Source: Psococerastis gibbosa (Eukaryota > Arthropoda > Insecta > Psocodea > Psocidae). From it: a DNA stretch of 64,000 nucleotides. Of this stretch, positions 42,931 through 54,467 are shown in pieces. Where the stretch lies: assembly GCA_963971405.1 (NCBI GenBank), contig OZ020489.1:10602001-10666000 (forward strand), in the 5' to 3' direction. Each line of letters opens with the position of its first letter. Position 1 is the stretch's first letter. The notes below the pieces were generated by a model, which was not told where the DNA came from, ran no database searches, and saw only the letters and a list, made by a program, of their open reading frames with translations. A program made the translations under genes and the position numbers.

Positions 42931-43669
42931 CCTTATGCCGTAATCCCAAATCGCCTCATACCTAGCCTTACTAATTGTACAACTAACTAGTTGATAAGTT
43001 AATAAAGTCAGTATGTCGAATTTGGATAAAGGAGTAACGCATTGCAACCAAATCTCTCTTTTTTTTCAAACATGGATGAATTTAAAATTTATAATCAAAA
43101 TATTTTCCCATTTCGCATGGTATGCTTCAAAAAACTTTATGTCTGCTTGGCGTATGATATTTCAATTTCATGTGTATTCTTTCGTCTGCATTTTATTCTT
43201 CCCTCGGAGTTGTATTCTAAAAAGAGCTCGAATATCCGACCGAGTTTATAAGGTTTCCTGAGGAATCTGTAATATCAGAATAAATTTGTTTTCTGAGATA
43301 CGTCTTCAAAATGAATATAAGATACATGAATTGAGTGCTGGACCAAATTTAGGCCTAGTTGTAGATTAATATATAGATCGATACATATGAGTCGTCTAGT
43401 ATCAAAGTCGCCAATGTAATTTTTGACCAATTTTTCAAAAACGACAAAACCTGTCAATACAGGAAAAATCATATACTATATTAAACTCAACTGGCAATAC
43501 AGTTACTGAGCTATCAGTTCAGTTTAATACAGTACATTATTTTTACTGTATTTTTAAGTGTTGTGGTTTTTGAAAAATTGATCAAAAATTACATTGGCGA
43601 CTTTCGTACTAGACGACTCATATATTGTATTATAAATAAAGTTAACTGATATTGGGAGACAGCCCGAAG
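42931..43669. other. Unassigned
   Basis: A diverged inverted pair is visible: GATACATATGAGTCGTCTAG with TTTTTGACCAATTTTTCAAA near 43380-43440, and its inverse near 43570-43625. Probably a small MITE. No gene. Confidence 0.45.
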
Positions 43670-44132
43670 CAGGGGCGCCCGGTTTTAAAAAAGTCTGGGG
43701 GGGGGGCAAAAGAGAGAGATGACCCCCCCCCCAATTATCAAAGAAATTGTACTGTTTTAGATTTACCTCATGAGAAAATTTTAATTTAACATTTTTAACT
43801 TTAGACTCTTATAGCCCTTGTTCTTACTAAGTTGCTACCCTTAAAAAAACTAAAACAAAAAGCGTGTTTGAATTCACAAAGCTTTTTAAGTTTAAGTTTC
43901 CTACCACATCACGGTGAATGTTTACCATTCTACCTAGGTAGTATTAGTAGTCTACTAGTTAAAAATTTCTTCCTCCAATGTTTTAAATCACGCAGAAATT
44001 AAACATTTTCAATGAAAAAATGGAAATGCCCAGGGAAAGTGAAGGATAGATTTTAGGCAACTTTTCCCAGGAAAAAGTTTGGGGGGGGGGGAAAGTTCCG
44101 TGCCCCCCCCCCCCCCGTAGTGGGCGCCCCTG
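43670..44132. mobile_element. hAT-type MITE (463 bp), 8-bp target duplication
   Basis: Inverted termini CAGGGGCGCCC and GGGCGCCCCTG are bounded by the perfect 8-bp duplication GCCCGAAG (43662-43669 and 44133-44140), the hAT signature. G and C homopolymers lie 20-60 bp inside both ends. No transposase. Confidence 0.9.
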
Positions 44133-44149
44133 GCCCGAAGGGAAAACCC

Positions 44150-44350
44150 TTATAATATGGACTCTGACTTTCACCCGAAAGGCTGTTGGTTCGAGTCCCA
44201 CACTTTCTAAATTTTTTGACCCAGTTCTGGATGGTATGCAAAGCAGGCGGTCCCCGGTTTTGCTAATTGAGTGTAATAGAGGGTTTTATAGCCCTGACTC
44301 CGCATAGTTGGCATAGTAATAGAACAAACAGTTTTTATTTATTTATTTAC
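44150..44350 (+). mobile_element. SINE-B copy
   Basis: ACTTTCACCCGAAAGGCTGT, the B-box-like GGTTCGAGTCCCACAC, core AAAGCAGGCGGTCC, 3' end GCATAGTAATAGAACAAAC and a TTTATTTATTTA tail. Confidence 0.75.
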
Positions 44351-44498
44351 TTATTTAACCACATCTTTTCAAATTTAGAACAGTTCCCAAGCGGATCCTC
44401 TGTCATTCCTTAGAGCTTAAACCTTCAGAGGGTTATCGTGACATGAAGTTTATTTAATTACTGAATTAACGTACGTAGCTGTATTAAGGCCATAAGAC

Positions 44499-44733
44499 CA
44501 GTGGCGGCGCTACGGGGGTGCCCGAGGGGGCCTGGCCCCCCCAACCGTTTCTCCGGCCCCTCCGGGGCCCCCCCACTTTTGAGATATTTTCCATGGTGTT
44601 AAATTGCAGAATTATTGAACGGTATATACTTACTCCCATTGAAAAATGTTTTGTGTTTTCATTGGCCCCCCAGACAGATGTCATGCCCCCTCATGCCCCC
44701 CCCCCCGTCTTAAAATTTCTAGCGCCGCCACTG
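44499..44733. mobile_element. hAT-type MITE (235 bp), 8-bp target duplication
   Basis: Perfect inverted termini CAGTGGCGGCGCTA / TAGCGCCGCCACTG are flanked by the exact duplication CATAAGAC (44491-44498, 44734-44741). G/C runs occur next to both ends. Non-coding. Confidence 0.93.
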
Positions 44734-45464
44734 CATAAGACCCTCTTTTATACGGACCCTTTCCAGAATCCTTCATGTTCATAAATTTAGAACAAAAAAA
44801 TTAAAAATTATTTAAATTTAGAAATGTTGGCGACGGTGTGTTGGTGATGCAGACGTCGGAATTTTTAAGAAAGAGCATATTCCAAGACGGTCTATCCAAA
44901 TATAATTCTCTTCGAAGGGATATCAAATTGGCTTCATCCTTGTTGAAATTTAAAAAAAAAATTTACAAGAGGATGTGCGAAGTGGTTTACTCGATAAGTG
45001 GATGACTTAATAGTGAAAGTGGTTGTTTTTTTATTAGCATTCTTGCTATTTCTCCATACACTACTACTACTACTATAAATCTTAGTTAATTAGCTTATGG
45101 CAGTTGCAAAGGTTGTCAATTTACAGCTTGCCAATCTCATTTTCACCAAATAATAAAGCATCCTAAAGATTTAGCGACAACTAGGACCGCCTGCTTGAAA
45201 CATTATATTATTTACTTATTATTATACTTATAATATAATAATCTTACAGCATTACAACAGGCCAACAGCCTATTACATTAATTGGTGGTAGGGGGACCCC
45301 AAAGGATTAGCCCGTGCTGGGGCCCCCTATTAATTTATAACAGTTTAGAATGTTAGAATAATACAGATACATATGAAATGAAATTTAAAAAAAGAACGTT
45401 TTATTTTACCTACTATATAACTTATATTTATGGTACAGTAGTGAAACCGATTCGAATGTGCTGG
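44734..45464. other. Unassigned
   Basis: No gene seen; a CTA microsatellite lies near 45060-45077. Confidence 0.35.
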
Positions 45465-45812
45465 TCCCAATCGGCTTCGATGGCAAGGTGGTAGCGTGTT
45501 TGTATTTGTGTGAGTCTCTACACATCATGCGGTTGGAGAAATCAACACGGGCACTAACCTACAGAGGCGACTGAAGATGTCAATCGTCAGTCAGGACGTG
45601 TAGAGTAGTGGTACGGACTCCAACTTTCACCCGAAAGGTTGTTGGTTCGAGTCCTACACTTGCTACATTTTCTGGCCATGCTTCGGAGGGCATGTAAAGC
45701 AGGCGGTCCCGGGCCTTCCTATTTGAGTGTAATTGAGGGCTTTATAGCCCTAACTCCGCTAGGTTGGCTTAGTAATAGAACAAAAAAGTCCTTATTTATT
45801 TATTTATTTATT
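45465..45812 (+). mobile_element. SINE-A followed directly by SINE-B
   Basis: SINE-A (GATGGCAAGGTGGTAGCGTG, TGCGGTTGGAG, GAGGCGACTGAAGATGTCAA) joins SINE-B at about 45590. The SINE-B is complete: GTAGAGTAGTGGTACGGACT, GGTTCGAGTCCTACACTTGC, CATGCTTCGGAGGGCATG, CTTAGTAATAGAACAAAAAA and a (TTTA)n tail. It may be a dimeric SINE, as a similar mixture is seen at 27893. Confidence 0.75.
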
Positions 45813-46337
45813 TAATCGGATACATCCATTAAATTGCTTGTATGCCATTAACCCTATATAATATAAATATTTAAAAAAGAAGCAAATACATTTTCTTTCA
45901 GAGTAGCCATTAGACCGAAAGTACACAATCAAAGAAAAAATCCCGTTTGACATATTTAATTAGGCTACTTAATGTTAAAAGCAAATTTTCCTCCTTGAAT
46001 AAATGCAACAACTTCACTTTACAGGCTAATAATTACTTGAAACACGCAAGTACAATATAAACCTTATAAAATAGCTGCTAAACAGAAAATCCTTGAAATG
46101 CGATAGGATATATATATATTATATTATTTTTACACTAATTAGTTTTCTGCGAACAGTCACGCCATTGTATTGGAAAGCAATTTCAATCAAAATTTTGTTG
46201 TATTAATTTAACTCTGTTTAAAAAGCAAGACAAAAACGCCGTGACACGACAGCTCATTGAGGGTGGTGGCCCTCCTTCTATCTTCTTCTTCGAATGCCTC
46301 TTCTATCTAAGATTTGAGATCATAATTTTTTTTTAGC
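45813..46337. other. Unassigned
   Basis: No feature recognised. Confidence 0.3.
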
Positions 46338-46510
46338 GACTTCGGTGGCAAGGTGGTAGCGTGCTTGTACTTGTGCGAGTCTCAACACTCCTTGCGGTCG
46401 GAGACGTGTCGCAACTCGACACAAGTAACTATTAGGTGACTTAGTGAGGCGATTGAAGAGGTTAATCGGATACATTTATTTAATTGTTTGTATGCGATTT
46501 AACCTTTTTA
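46338..46510 (+). mobile_element. SINE-A copy
   Basis: CTTCGGTGGCAAGGTGGTAG, CGTGCTTGTACTTGTGCGAG, TTGCGGTCGGAGACGTGTCG and GAGGCGATTGAAGAGGTTAA. A-box-like TGGCAAGGTGG present; no convincing B box, so tRNA origin is only likely. Confidence 0.65.
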
Positions 46511-47639
46511 AAATGAAATAAAATGAAATGATCAAGGTAATCGTAGACACGTACTTCGGCCCAAAAGGAAGTCAAGTATGTAGAGCATTGAATGTACTTA
46601 GTTATGATGACTATACTAGGGAAATGAAGATGGTTAAAACATTAAATTAAATTTAATTTCATTACATTAAATATTTCTATGCGGCAAATTTACACCGTAA
46701 AATCAAATGAATGATTGATTTTGTACGTATTTCCAATCTCTATACATAATGTAGTATTTACAGTTAGTTCCGTAAAATAATTTTATTTATTTTTCATTAT
46801 TGAAACCATATAAAGTCATAGAAATAAGGGCTGGGGTGAACCAAGCTTCAAAATATAAGGGAGGGGAGAACTGTAAAGACTGCTGACTCCTGACGTCATC
46901 CTCTCTATGAGCATTAACAGAGTAAACATAGCTGACCATTTCGCTGGATTGTTTGCTTACCCTGTTTGTACCAACAAAAGTGCGCCTTCCGTGTTACACT
47001 TTTATCTTTATCCATTATGGGCTACTTCCTTTTTTTTTCATTCCTCTTGCCTAGGCCTGATTTACCCACTGGGCTAACTGGGCTACAGCCTGCCCAGGGC
47101 GGCAGATTTTTGGAGGTGGCATATTCTCGCTGGAGTATCAGAATTATAAATCCATTAATAATTAAATATGACTTTCATAAAAAATTAAAAAAAAATGAAA
47201 TAAATAAATAGCCATGGAGAGGAAAAAAAAAGAATGAATAAAAAAAATCCCAGGCTTGGTTGTGGGGGGGGGGGGGGCAAATTCTGAGTAGCCCAGGGGT
47301 GGCAAATTAATAATAATGTCTTTATTGAAGAAAAAAATATAGATACAGCGAGATTAGGGCTTATGGCCCTCTCTTACACCGAATTTTACATATCAACGAT
47401 ATTAATGGGTTACAACTAGTAGATATTCCTTTGATGTTGATCTAAATCGTTTTACGGACTGGTCTTGATAAAGACCGATTTGCGTGTGTCCTGGAGGTGG
47501 GAGGACTGCGTGGGGGGTTGCCACCCACCCTTTCCAGGGACGGCGGATTGCTCATATTCGTGCTGCGGTCTCAGGAACAACACAATCTGCCAGGAGGCTC
47601 CTTCAATGTCCCCATGAAAAGTTGTATTTGTATTAAATA
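46511..47639. other. Unassigned, with possible hAT-like and LINE tail pieces
   Basis: 47050-47300 has CCCAGGGCGGCAGATTTTTGG and a distal GCCCAGGGGTGGCAAATT, possible degraded ends of a G-rich MITE. GATTAGGGCTTATGGCCCTC at 47354-47373 resembles the inverse of the SINE-B 3' region. No gene. Confidence 0.4.
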
Positions 47640-47945
47640 CTTTGAAGTGTTTTCATGCAAGTGGATTCCATAGAGAGAAGAATGGAGAACTGCAGTTCGG
47701 CCACGTCCAAAGGATGGACGGGAACAGGACCACCCGGAGGTTGGTGAAAGCAAGGCCACAAGGAAGAAGACCCATCGGCAGACCGAGGACAACCCTCGAG
47801 GAAAGGATTGAACAACTCGCCGGAGGAAGAGGGAAAACAATGGCCGAGCTGAAGGTGTTAACGCCCGACCGGGGCGAGTTCAGGAAATGGGTTCGGGGTG
47901 ACGCGGCATTGAGGGGGAAGAAGAAGAAGAAGAAGAAATATTTTC
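47640..47945 (+). mobile_element. LINE-D 3' end
   Basis: It encodes ELQFGHVQRMDGNRTTRRLV, KARPQGRRPIGRPRTTLEER, IEQLAGGRGKTMAELKVL and FRKWVRGDAALRG, then a (GAAGAA)n tail read as poly-Lys. FGHVQRM and RGRPR-like motifs mark the LINE RT carboxyl end. No internal stop in this piece. Confidence 0.78.
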
Positions 47946-47999
47946 ATAGATAATATTTTCAACTGCCTTGCCAAATCATAATTTGATCTTATAATGTCA

Positions 48000-48215
48000 C
48001 GCAGATTTGTACCGGAACTTGTGTAAGTCTCGCTCACGCCTCTTCCAATACAGTGTCAGTGTTTGCCCGCTGTCGCTTGTAGCCGGTGTGAGTTGACATC
48101 GAGAACTTGCTACAGTTTGGCAACGGCCAACGTTCATACGGAAACAATACCAATAATGAGAGAGAATCAATAGAGCCGTTGGCAGGGCAACGTTACATGG
48201 ACCGATAAATAAGGT
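48000..48215 (+). repeat. R5 dispersed repeat
   Basis: GTTGACATCGAGAACTTGC, GGCCAACGTTCATACGGAAA and GCCGTTGGCAGGGCAACG match the two R5 copies near 15 kb. Confidence 0.5.
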
Positions 48216-48269
48216 ATATGTAAAAAAAAGACTCCTTCTTATAATGACACGCAATGTCTCACAACTTAT

Positions 48270-48545
48270 CAGTCTTCTTCTTCTTCTTCTTAATTGCCTC
48301 TTCTATCGAAGATTGGCGACGATCGTTGCAATTGTAGTCATAAAAAAAGCATATACTCGGGAATCGTAATGCTTCCCGTTGTCTTCTGCATCCTGATGAG
48401 TTCCTCGGCGTTTCCAATCCCAGGACAAAAGATTGCCGAGCACAGAAAATACTGTATTTTTCGCTTGTCCCGACTTAATCTCGGCTTAAACTATTCGTCA
48501 CCATTACTCACTTCCACCTTCACCACAAGGAGATGACGGATTTTC
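48270..48545 (-). mobile_element. LINE-K 3' fragment
   Basis: The minus strand matches the plus strand at 51140-51420: TTGTGGTGAAGGTGGAAG, ACAGTATTTTCTGTGCTCGG, TTTTGTCCTGGGATTG and GAGGAACTCATCAGGATGCA. It ends with AAGAAGAAGAAGAAGA. Confidence 0.6.
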
Positions 48546-48654
48546 TCGTCTTCGCCTTTAAGACTAAAACACAGAAGGTCAACTACAGCATTAAATACTT
48601 ATCTGTGTTAATCTAAAAATACTCAGGCCTAAGGACTGATGGAGGAACCCCTGC

Positions 48655-48760
48655 GTTATTTGGTATGTTGTGACCAGCAACATGCCCTGATGCCGCGTTT
48701 TGCCCCTGCTTGTGAAGGTAATATATCCATATTAGGGTTAATCTACTTACCTAAAACTTT
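48655..48760 (-). repeat. R6 fragment
   Basis: CCGCGTTTTGCCCCTGCTTG, TGAAGGTAATATAT and GGGTTAATCTACTTACC resemble the inverse of the outer Penelope arm. Confidence 0.4.
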
Positions 48761-49149
48761 TTTACTTCAATCAAACTTTTCTGCGGGAAAAGGCTGAAAC
48801 CCTGGCAAATCCCAGAAGCTTTAACTCACAAAGAAAATGTTAAAAGTAAAATAACCTACCGTAACCAGAAAATTTTAATTGAATTATTTTTTGTACGGGG
48901 TAATCCCTTTTTCTCTTCCCAAAGTTTGCGGAGGTACGTGCTGTGAAGAGTTTCGAAAATATCCTACCGCTTTTCACTGTTTTCCTTTTCCTAATGGCTG
49001 AACTTACTGAGGTCATGATTATCACTAGGTTTGTAATGCTTAGCTAATGGTCATGCGAGCCTCATGGTAGTTGTGACAAAGTTAGGTGCGAGACAATTCT
49101 AATGGGAAAAACCTTATGTGTGTATAAAATCAAATTTCACAGAGGGAAC
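48761..49149. other. Unassigned
   Basis: No feature recognised. Confidence 0.3.
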
Positions 49150-49350
49150 ACACAGGACATGTAGAGTAGAGGTACAGATTCTGACTTTCACCCAAAACGT
49201 TTTTGGTTCGAGTCCCACACTTGCTACATTTTCTGGTCATGCTTCGGAGGGCATGTAAAGCAGGCAGTCACGGGTCTTCTTAGTTGAGTCTAACAGAGGG
49301 CTTTATAGCCCTAACTTCGCTAGGTTGGCTTAGTAATAGAACAAGAAAGT
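49150..49350 (+). mobile_element. SINE-B copy
   Basis: CATGTAGAGTAGAGGTACAG, GGTTCGAGTCCCACACTTGC, CATGCTTCGGAGGGCATG and CTTAGTAATAGAACAAGAAA are all present in order. Confidence 0.78.
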
Positions 49351-49570
49351 CAATATTTTTTTATACATGGAGCCTAGATGAAATATTTCTCTACATTTTT
49401 ATGTGCATTGTTGGGGCCGTCACATAATTGAACTTCAATTCTAAAAAATAACTTACACTAATGACAATATCTGAATTCGGTATCCTGAGTTTTTCAGGCA
49501 GAAGCCCGAAGGAATTGCTATAATGGTTAAGTCTAGGAATGTTGAATTTTAATAATTTTAATTTTCATAA

Positions 49571-49954
49571 GGCGCTCATTCCACCGACCGGCTAGGGCTA
49601 TTTACAAGAACAGTGACGTGGTAGCAGACGTTCAAGACTTAGGCGGGGTTTCCACCGACCTCACATTGCAGAATTGACGGAAATGTTTATTTTCTTCTAT
49701 GCCATAGTTAAAATTGATCAATGATCATACAGTAAAATCACAAACAACCAAACTAAAATTAAAAAATGGCGTCATGAGATATGTTAAGTACAAACATTTT
49801 AATAGATTTCTATAAAAAGAAAAATTCCAATTTCCGTCAATGTCATTTGCATTCTGCAATGCGAGTTCGGTGGAAACGCCACCTAAGTCTTGAATTTCTG
49901 CTACCACGTCACCATTTCTGTAAATAGCCCTAGCCGGTCGGTGGAATGGGCGCC
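49571..49954. mobile_element. MITE-T copy (384 bp), TAA target duplication
   Basis: Left terminus GGCGCTCATTCCACCGACCG after TAA (49568-49570). The right terminus ends TGGAATGGGCGCC before TAA (49955-49957). Both flanks are intact, giving the clearest target duplication of the family. Confidence 0.88.
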
Positions 49955-49957
49955 TAA

Positions 49958-51139
49958 ATCTTCCGTATAGAATATCAGCACTACTGTTGTCATTGTAAAA
50001 AAGTTAGCGATACTAGTTGTGAAGCAATACGATTACAAGCAAACGTACTGTGTACACTCGTTCTTCAGAGTTATTCAAAATATATTCGCTGAGTTATGTA
50101 CTATAAGCATACAATATACTCGTATAGTATTATATACAGTAAAAAATGTCAAATAATAAAAAAAACATTCCATCACGTACATACGCCATACAGCTACACC
50201 GTACAATTCATTACCATACCATACAATACATAAATTCCTATTACTTCCATTAAAATTTAGTTGCTTTAGGTATCGTCTTGTCTAAATTAAAATTTTCCTA
50301 GTCCTAACCCACAGGCGAAAACTGTTCTTTTTGTACCGTGTATATATTATCTTGTACAGATTGTAAATACATAATGCATTCATTCATTCATTCATGGCAA
50401 GTAAGTACACATCGCGCCTGAGACAACTACAAACAAAATTGCAACAAACTATAGACTGCGCCAAGCCCATGTAAACAGGTATATACTAGTAATAAAATAT
50501 ATTGTATATTAAGAGGGGCCAATAACTTCTTTATAGATCCACTGAATTTCTACAATATATACTTTTAAACAACCAGTATATATTTGCATACCGCAACTTT
50601 GTTTTTAAAGAAAGTTTCATTTATTAATATGTGTAACTGAGAGGAAGTTAAACTTGATAGCTGACGATGAATATTAATAAAATAAGTTCGAAAGTCTAAA
50701 AATAATAGAGCTGAAGCAGCAATTTTCCTCTCAAAATGTCTTTCGCTGAGAAGTAATTATTTCGCAATTATGACGCATCTATCAAGGGAAAAATATGCAA
50801 TCGCGGGAGCCTGGGGGAAAATTAGACAATGGAAAAGCAGTGGAGAGATATTTTTGAAATTTAATATTTTGAATCCGTCATGCATCCAGTTTCCTTATTT
50901 TTAATTTTAGTCATGCCTATAAGAATTAAATGACATTCGTGATTTTCTTCATACTTACCTTACCTACATCAGCTCTCTCAGCTAGCCTTTTCTGTCACAA
51001 CAGGGTAGCACTGGTTTTATGAAGTCTTCTCAATTCGAGCGTATTTTTCTTGGTCAACCGGTGTCTGTCGCCTTTCTCGATTTTCTGAAAATAAGACAAA
51101 TTAATTAGAATTATCCACTTTTGTCTTCACAGTAGCTGA
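49958..51139. other. Unassigned
   Basis: AT-rich, with a CATT microsatellite near 50378-50395. No gene seen. Confidence 0.35.
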
Positions 51140-51420
51140 ACTTCTAAGTAATACCTTTTGGTCTCAGAGGAGAAGACGCGAAGACCCCTAAAATGTACCT
51201 CCTGGTGGTGAAGACGGAAGCGCGTACTGGCGATTGAATAGATAGGGGACCGAGTTTGAGCCGGAATTAGCGAAAGACAACAGTATTTTCTGTTTAGGAC
51301 ACTCTTTTGTCCTGGGGTTGTGAAACTGATCCCGAAGGCGGAGGAACTCAATGAAGAGTCAACGGCATAAGGATGCAGAAGGCAACAGGCAACCACTTCG
51401 TTACAGTTCCATAGTATACT
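51140..51420 (+). mobile_element. LINE-K 3' fragment
   Basis: It contains CTCCTGGTGGTGAAGACGG, ACAGTATTTTCTGTTTAGGA, CTTTTGTCCTGGGGTTGTGA and GGATGCAGAAGGCAACAGGC, the counterparts of 48270-48545. The 89-residue minus frame is antisense. Confidence 0.6.
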
Positions 51421-51735
51421 TACTTAAAGTGTCCGGGCCTAGAACATGTTGATCCAAAACGTTGCGGCCTGGATGGCCTTGTCTATGGCGTCGAAAAAGA
51501 TCTGTCTGGGGCACAGCTTCTCCTAGTCTCGGGCAAACCAGAAGGTGGCTGTCGACTTGTAGTTGTCCGCATTAGCAAGTCGGGTCTTCCGCCAGTCCCC
51601 ACCTACACAGATTCGCGCGGCATCTTGTAACCCCAGTTCTTTGCCTATTGAGACTCCGCCATGTAGGCTACGGTAATCGAGTTCCGGGCGCTATTGGATG
51701 TTTATGACTACCAATGCCATGATGGTCTTCAAAAT
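51421..51735. repeat. Dispersed repeat shared with 41538-41600
   Basis: ACTTAAAGTGTCCGGGCC and AACGTTGCGGCCTGGATGGC match the start of the 41525 element. The rest (CCGCCAGTCCCCACCTACAC, GACTCCGCCATGTAGGCTAC) has no other match noticed in this window. Confidence 0.5.
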
Positions 51736-51799
51736 AAAAATAAAATGTATTTAAAGAAGTCATGACAGTCTGTACACATTTGGCTGCATCTTACATATC

Positions 51800-52145
51800 T
51801 TAAAGCCAGAGGTGTGGGGGACATTTAAACAAAACGGGGACACTCACACCTACAACACGAGGCAACGGGGAGACCTTGTAAGGCCAGCGCCACGCACAGC
51901 CAAGTGTGAGCGATTGGATCCTATACTACAAGGTTTCGCCTACCTTAGAAAACTCCCGATTGAACTGAGAGCAGCGAGAAATGCTTCTAACTTCCCTAAA
52001 TTGCTTTGAAATCATCTCTTAGAGAAAGCTTTTTACACTGTCACTGAGGCACTAGCCCTATGACAATGACATAACTACCTGTTCTGATGATACTCTGACG
52101 ATTTTATCTTATACCTTACATGTATTGTATAATTTAAAGGAAATA
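51800..52145 (+). mobile_element. LINE-H 3' end
   Basis: It encodes GDTHTYNTRQRGDLVRPAPR, RLDPILQGFAYLRKLPIELR, ASNFPKLL-stop and then NHLLEKAFYTVTEAL. The YNTRxR...LP.EL....FKxxL...KAFY order is the typical carboxyl end of many LINE RTs. One stop interrupts it. Confidence 0.7.
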
Positions 52146-52875
52146 TGTATTGTATTGTAAGAAACCATGTTTAATTCCAAAATTTATTGAATTGTAGGTT
52201 ATTATACGTAAATTGTGCCGCTCAACCAACCATGAAATGTTCCCCCACGACAAAAAGCCGGAAAACGTCATAATTTGCAAACAATTTCGATTTTGACTGA
52301 AAGGACATTGATAATGTATTAATAATAATTATAATGTAATGTACATGCTAAAATATTCAATATATTATAATAGCAAATAATGTCCCACAAAATCCGCACA
52401 TCAAATGTCTTCCTATACACAAATGTAAACCACGTTTTCATAAAAACCTGCAGTAAAATATTCTTTCATGAAAACCCCTTATATAGGCTACTACTGGAAC
52501 AGTTCATAAGTAGGTAGGTATTACGTATTCCGTTGCATAATTGTAATTTGATATTTATCAGGCTTATCAGTCTTAATTGGTAGCGACTTAATAAGAAATT
52601 TCGCTGAGGGAGTCTGCATTTTATGAAATTCAGTTTCAAGTGTTCTCAAGAGGCTCTTCTGTGATAATGGCTCTATATAAGAAGCTATGAGAAAAGCTTT
52701 CTATCGTCTCGTGCCTTTTGCACTGCTCGACTACCCCCTTAAGTTCGAGCTTACTATGGAGATTTACATCTGGAATATATAATTTCAAAACTTGAAATAT
52801 GACACATAATACCTAAACTTCATAATAAGCTGTTTGATAAGATTTATCCATAATGCCATGCAGAGCAGGGTGCAG
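52146..52875. other. Unassigned
   Basis: No gene or repeat recognised. Confidence 0.35.
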
Positions 52876-53030
52876 ATTTTAGGGAGATTCATCTACCTAT
52901 TGAGACGGCCACCAATGTTGGGCTTCTGGAAAATTTCTTCACAACTTTTCATTTCATGACCCCCTGAGCCTACATCCACCCCCGTTCAAAATGTTATATA
53001 TGTATGTACTGTATGTACAAGATTTGTCAG
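52876..53030 (+). repeat. R4 fragment
   Basis: ATTTTAGGGAGATTCATC, GGAAAATTTCTTCACAAC and TTCAAAATGTTATATATG match the first part of R4 at 1755. Confidence 0.65.
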
Positions 53031-53429
53031 GAAAGTACTAAAAGGGCTGATTTTTTCCCACCTTGACTGTACTTCGGAGTGCGCGCGCACCGACTGGATT
53101 CGGTACAGGGGGTTAACGAGGTTAACTAGTTAACGATTTAACGAACGAGCAATATTTTTTTTTTAAATCGCCTCAGTCCTATTACTTTACGGACAAACCC
53201 TCTATTTATGTATGCATATGGATATGCAGGGAGTTGCTGCCAACCAATCGCTAAGATTGTAACCTTAAGAAGAAGAATAGATTTAAGGAAACACTCTAAC
53301 TTTCGTTGATAGTATCTCTTTATTTTTTATTTATTTTATTTTTTAATTGGTTTTAGGGCGACTGCTAGTTAGGGCATGCTAATACGCCCACCGAGCCAAT
53401 TGGTGTTTCCATTGAATATATTAGTATAT
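53031..53429. other. Unassigned
   Basis: No feature recognised. Confidence 0.3.
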
Positions 53430-53610
53430 TAATGGGTTACACTGCCCTTGTAAGTTTAGTTCCTCTTCATTTGCTGAGCTTCCTCTTCTTCTTCTTCGAT
53501 TGGATGTATTAATATATATATATATTAATATAAAAGGTTACACTGCCCTTGTAAGATGTTTAGTTCCTCTTCATTTGCTAAGCCGTTTAAGTTGCATTGA
53601 ATGAAAAGAG
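53430..53610 (+). repeat. Tandem duplication of ~85-95 bp
   Basis: GGTTACACTGCCCTTGTAAG and TTTAGTTCCTCTTCATTTGC occur twice (near 53433 and 53526), separated by a CTTCTTCTTCTTCG run and ATTAATATATATATATATTA. Confidence 0.75.
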
Positions 53611-54467
53611 CAATCAATATTCTTCATCACCTTCCCCCCCTCCCCCAGTAAGGGCAATTGCCATTTGGATTTCATTTTAGTGAAACTTGGCACAAAAAAA
53701 TTATCTTAAAAAATTCATGATATTATTAGCCATCGCACTTTAATTTAATTTCAAAGGGTGCCGACTTGCTCCTGGGTAAAGTGCAACCCTTGGGATTTGG
53801 GCCGTTGCCAAGAGATTAAAGTCCATGACAGAAAAAATAAAAAAATTGCCACGACTGACCCTACACATTTAAAAAAAAATGTCCTGAGATATGCTTTCTG
53901 TAAACTGGCGAGCCCAATTTCGGAAAATTTACGAATCTTCTTAAATACCAGGCTCTCAAAATGTGTATCAATAAGTCCCAATATAGTTTTATTCACAAAG
54001 TCAATATTACCGGAAATATATATGCATGTATATATATTGTATTGTTTTTTGGCCGTGGATTAGACAAATAAAATATTTCTAGTCTTAAGTCTCGCCCCGT
54101 AAATATCAGACGTTTATTTTTATTATTATAATTATGACTAATATGTTTTCTGAAAAATTTAACAAAAAGTACAATGATACAATCTCAAAATATCAACATG
54201 CTGACTTATTAACGTGCAATAAAATCTTAAAATTTAAAATTATAAAAGAAAATTATTTCGATGATGAATAAGAAGCAGCGGAAAAAACTAGTTATACGAG
54301 GCAACGACAAAGGTTACAGATACCAATTACATACAATAAATATGGGGACAGAGAAAATAAAGTGCTAATACCAAAATTGTTTAACGAAATCTATAAAAAA
54401 GGAAGAAAATTGGAAATGCAAAAAAAAAGCAGTAAAAAAATTGTTACTAGAAACTTAATAGGCTTCT
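53611..54467. other. Unassigned
   Basis: No gene supported. Plus and minus frames of about 100 and 81 residues overlap each other without family resemblance. Confidence 0.35.

Noticed and set aside
53758-54063. 101-residue plus frame overlapping an 81-residue minus frame
   Set aside because: No motif, no conservation evidence and mutual overlap; treated as chance.
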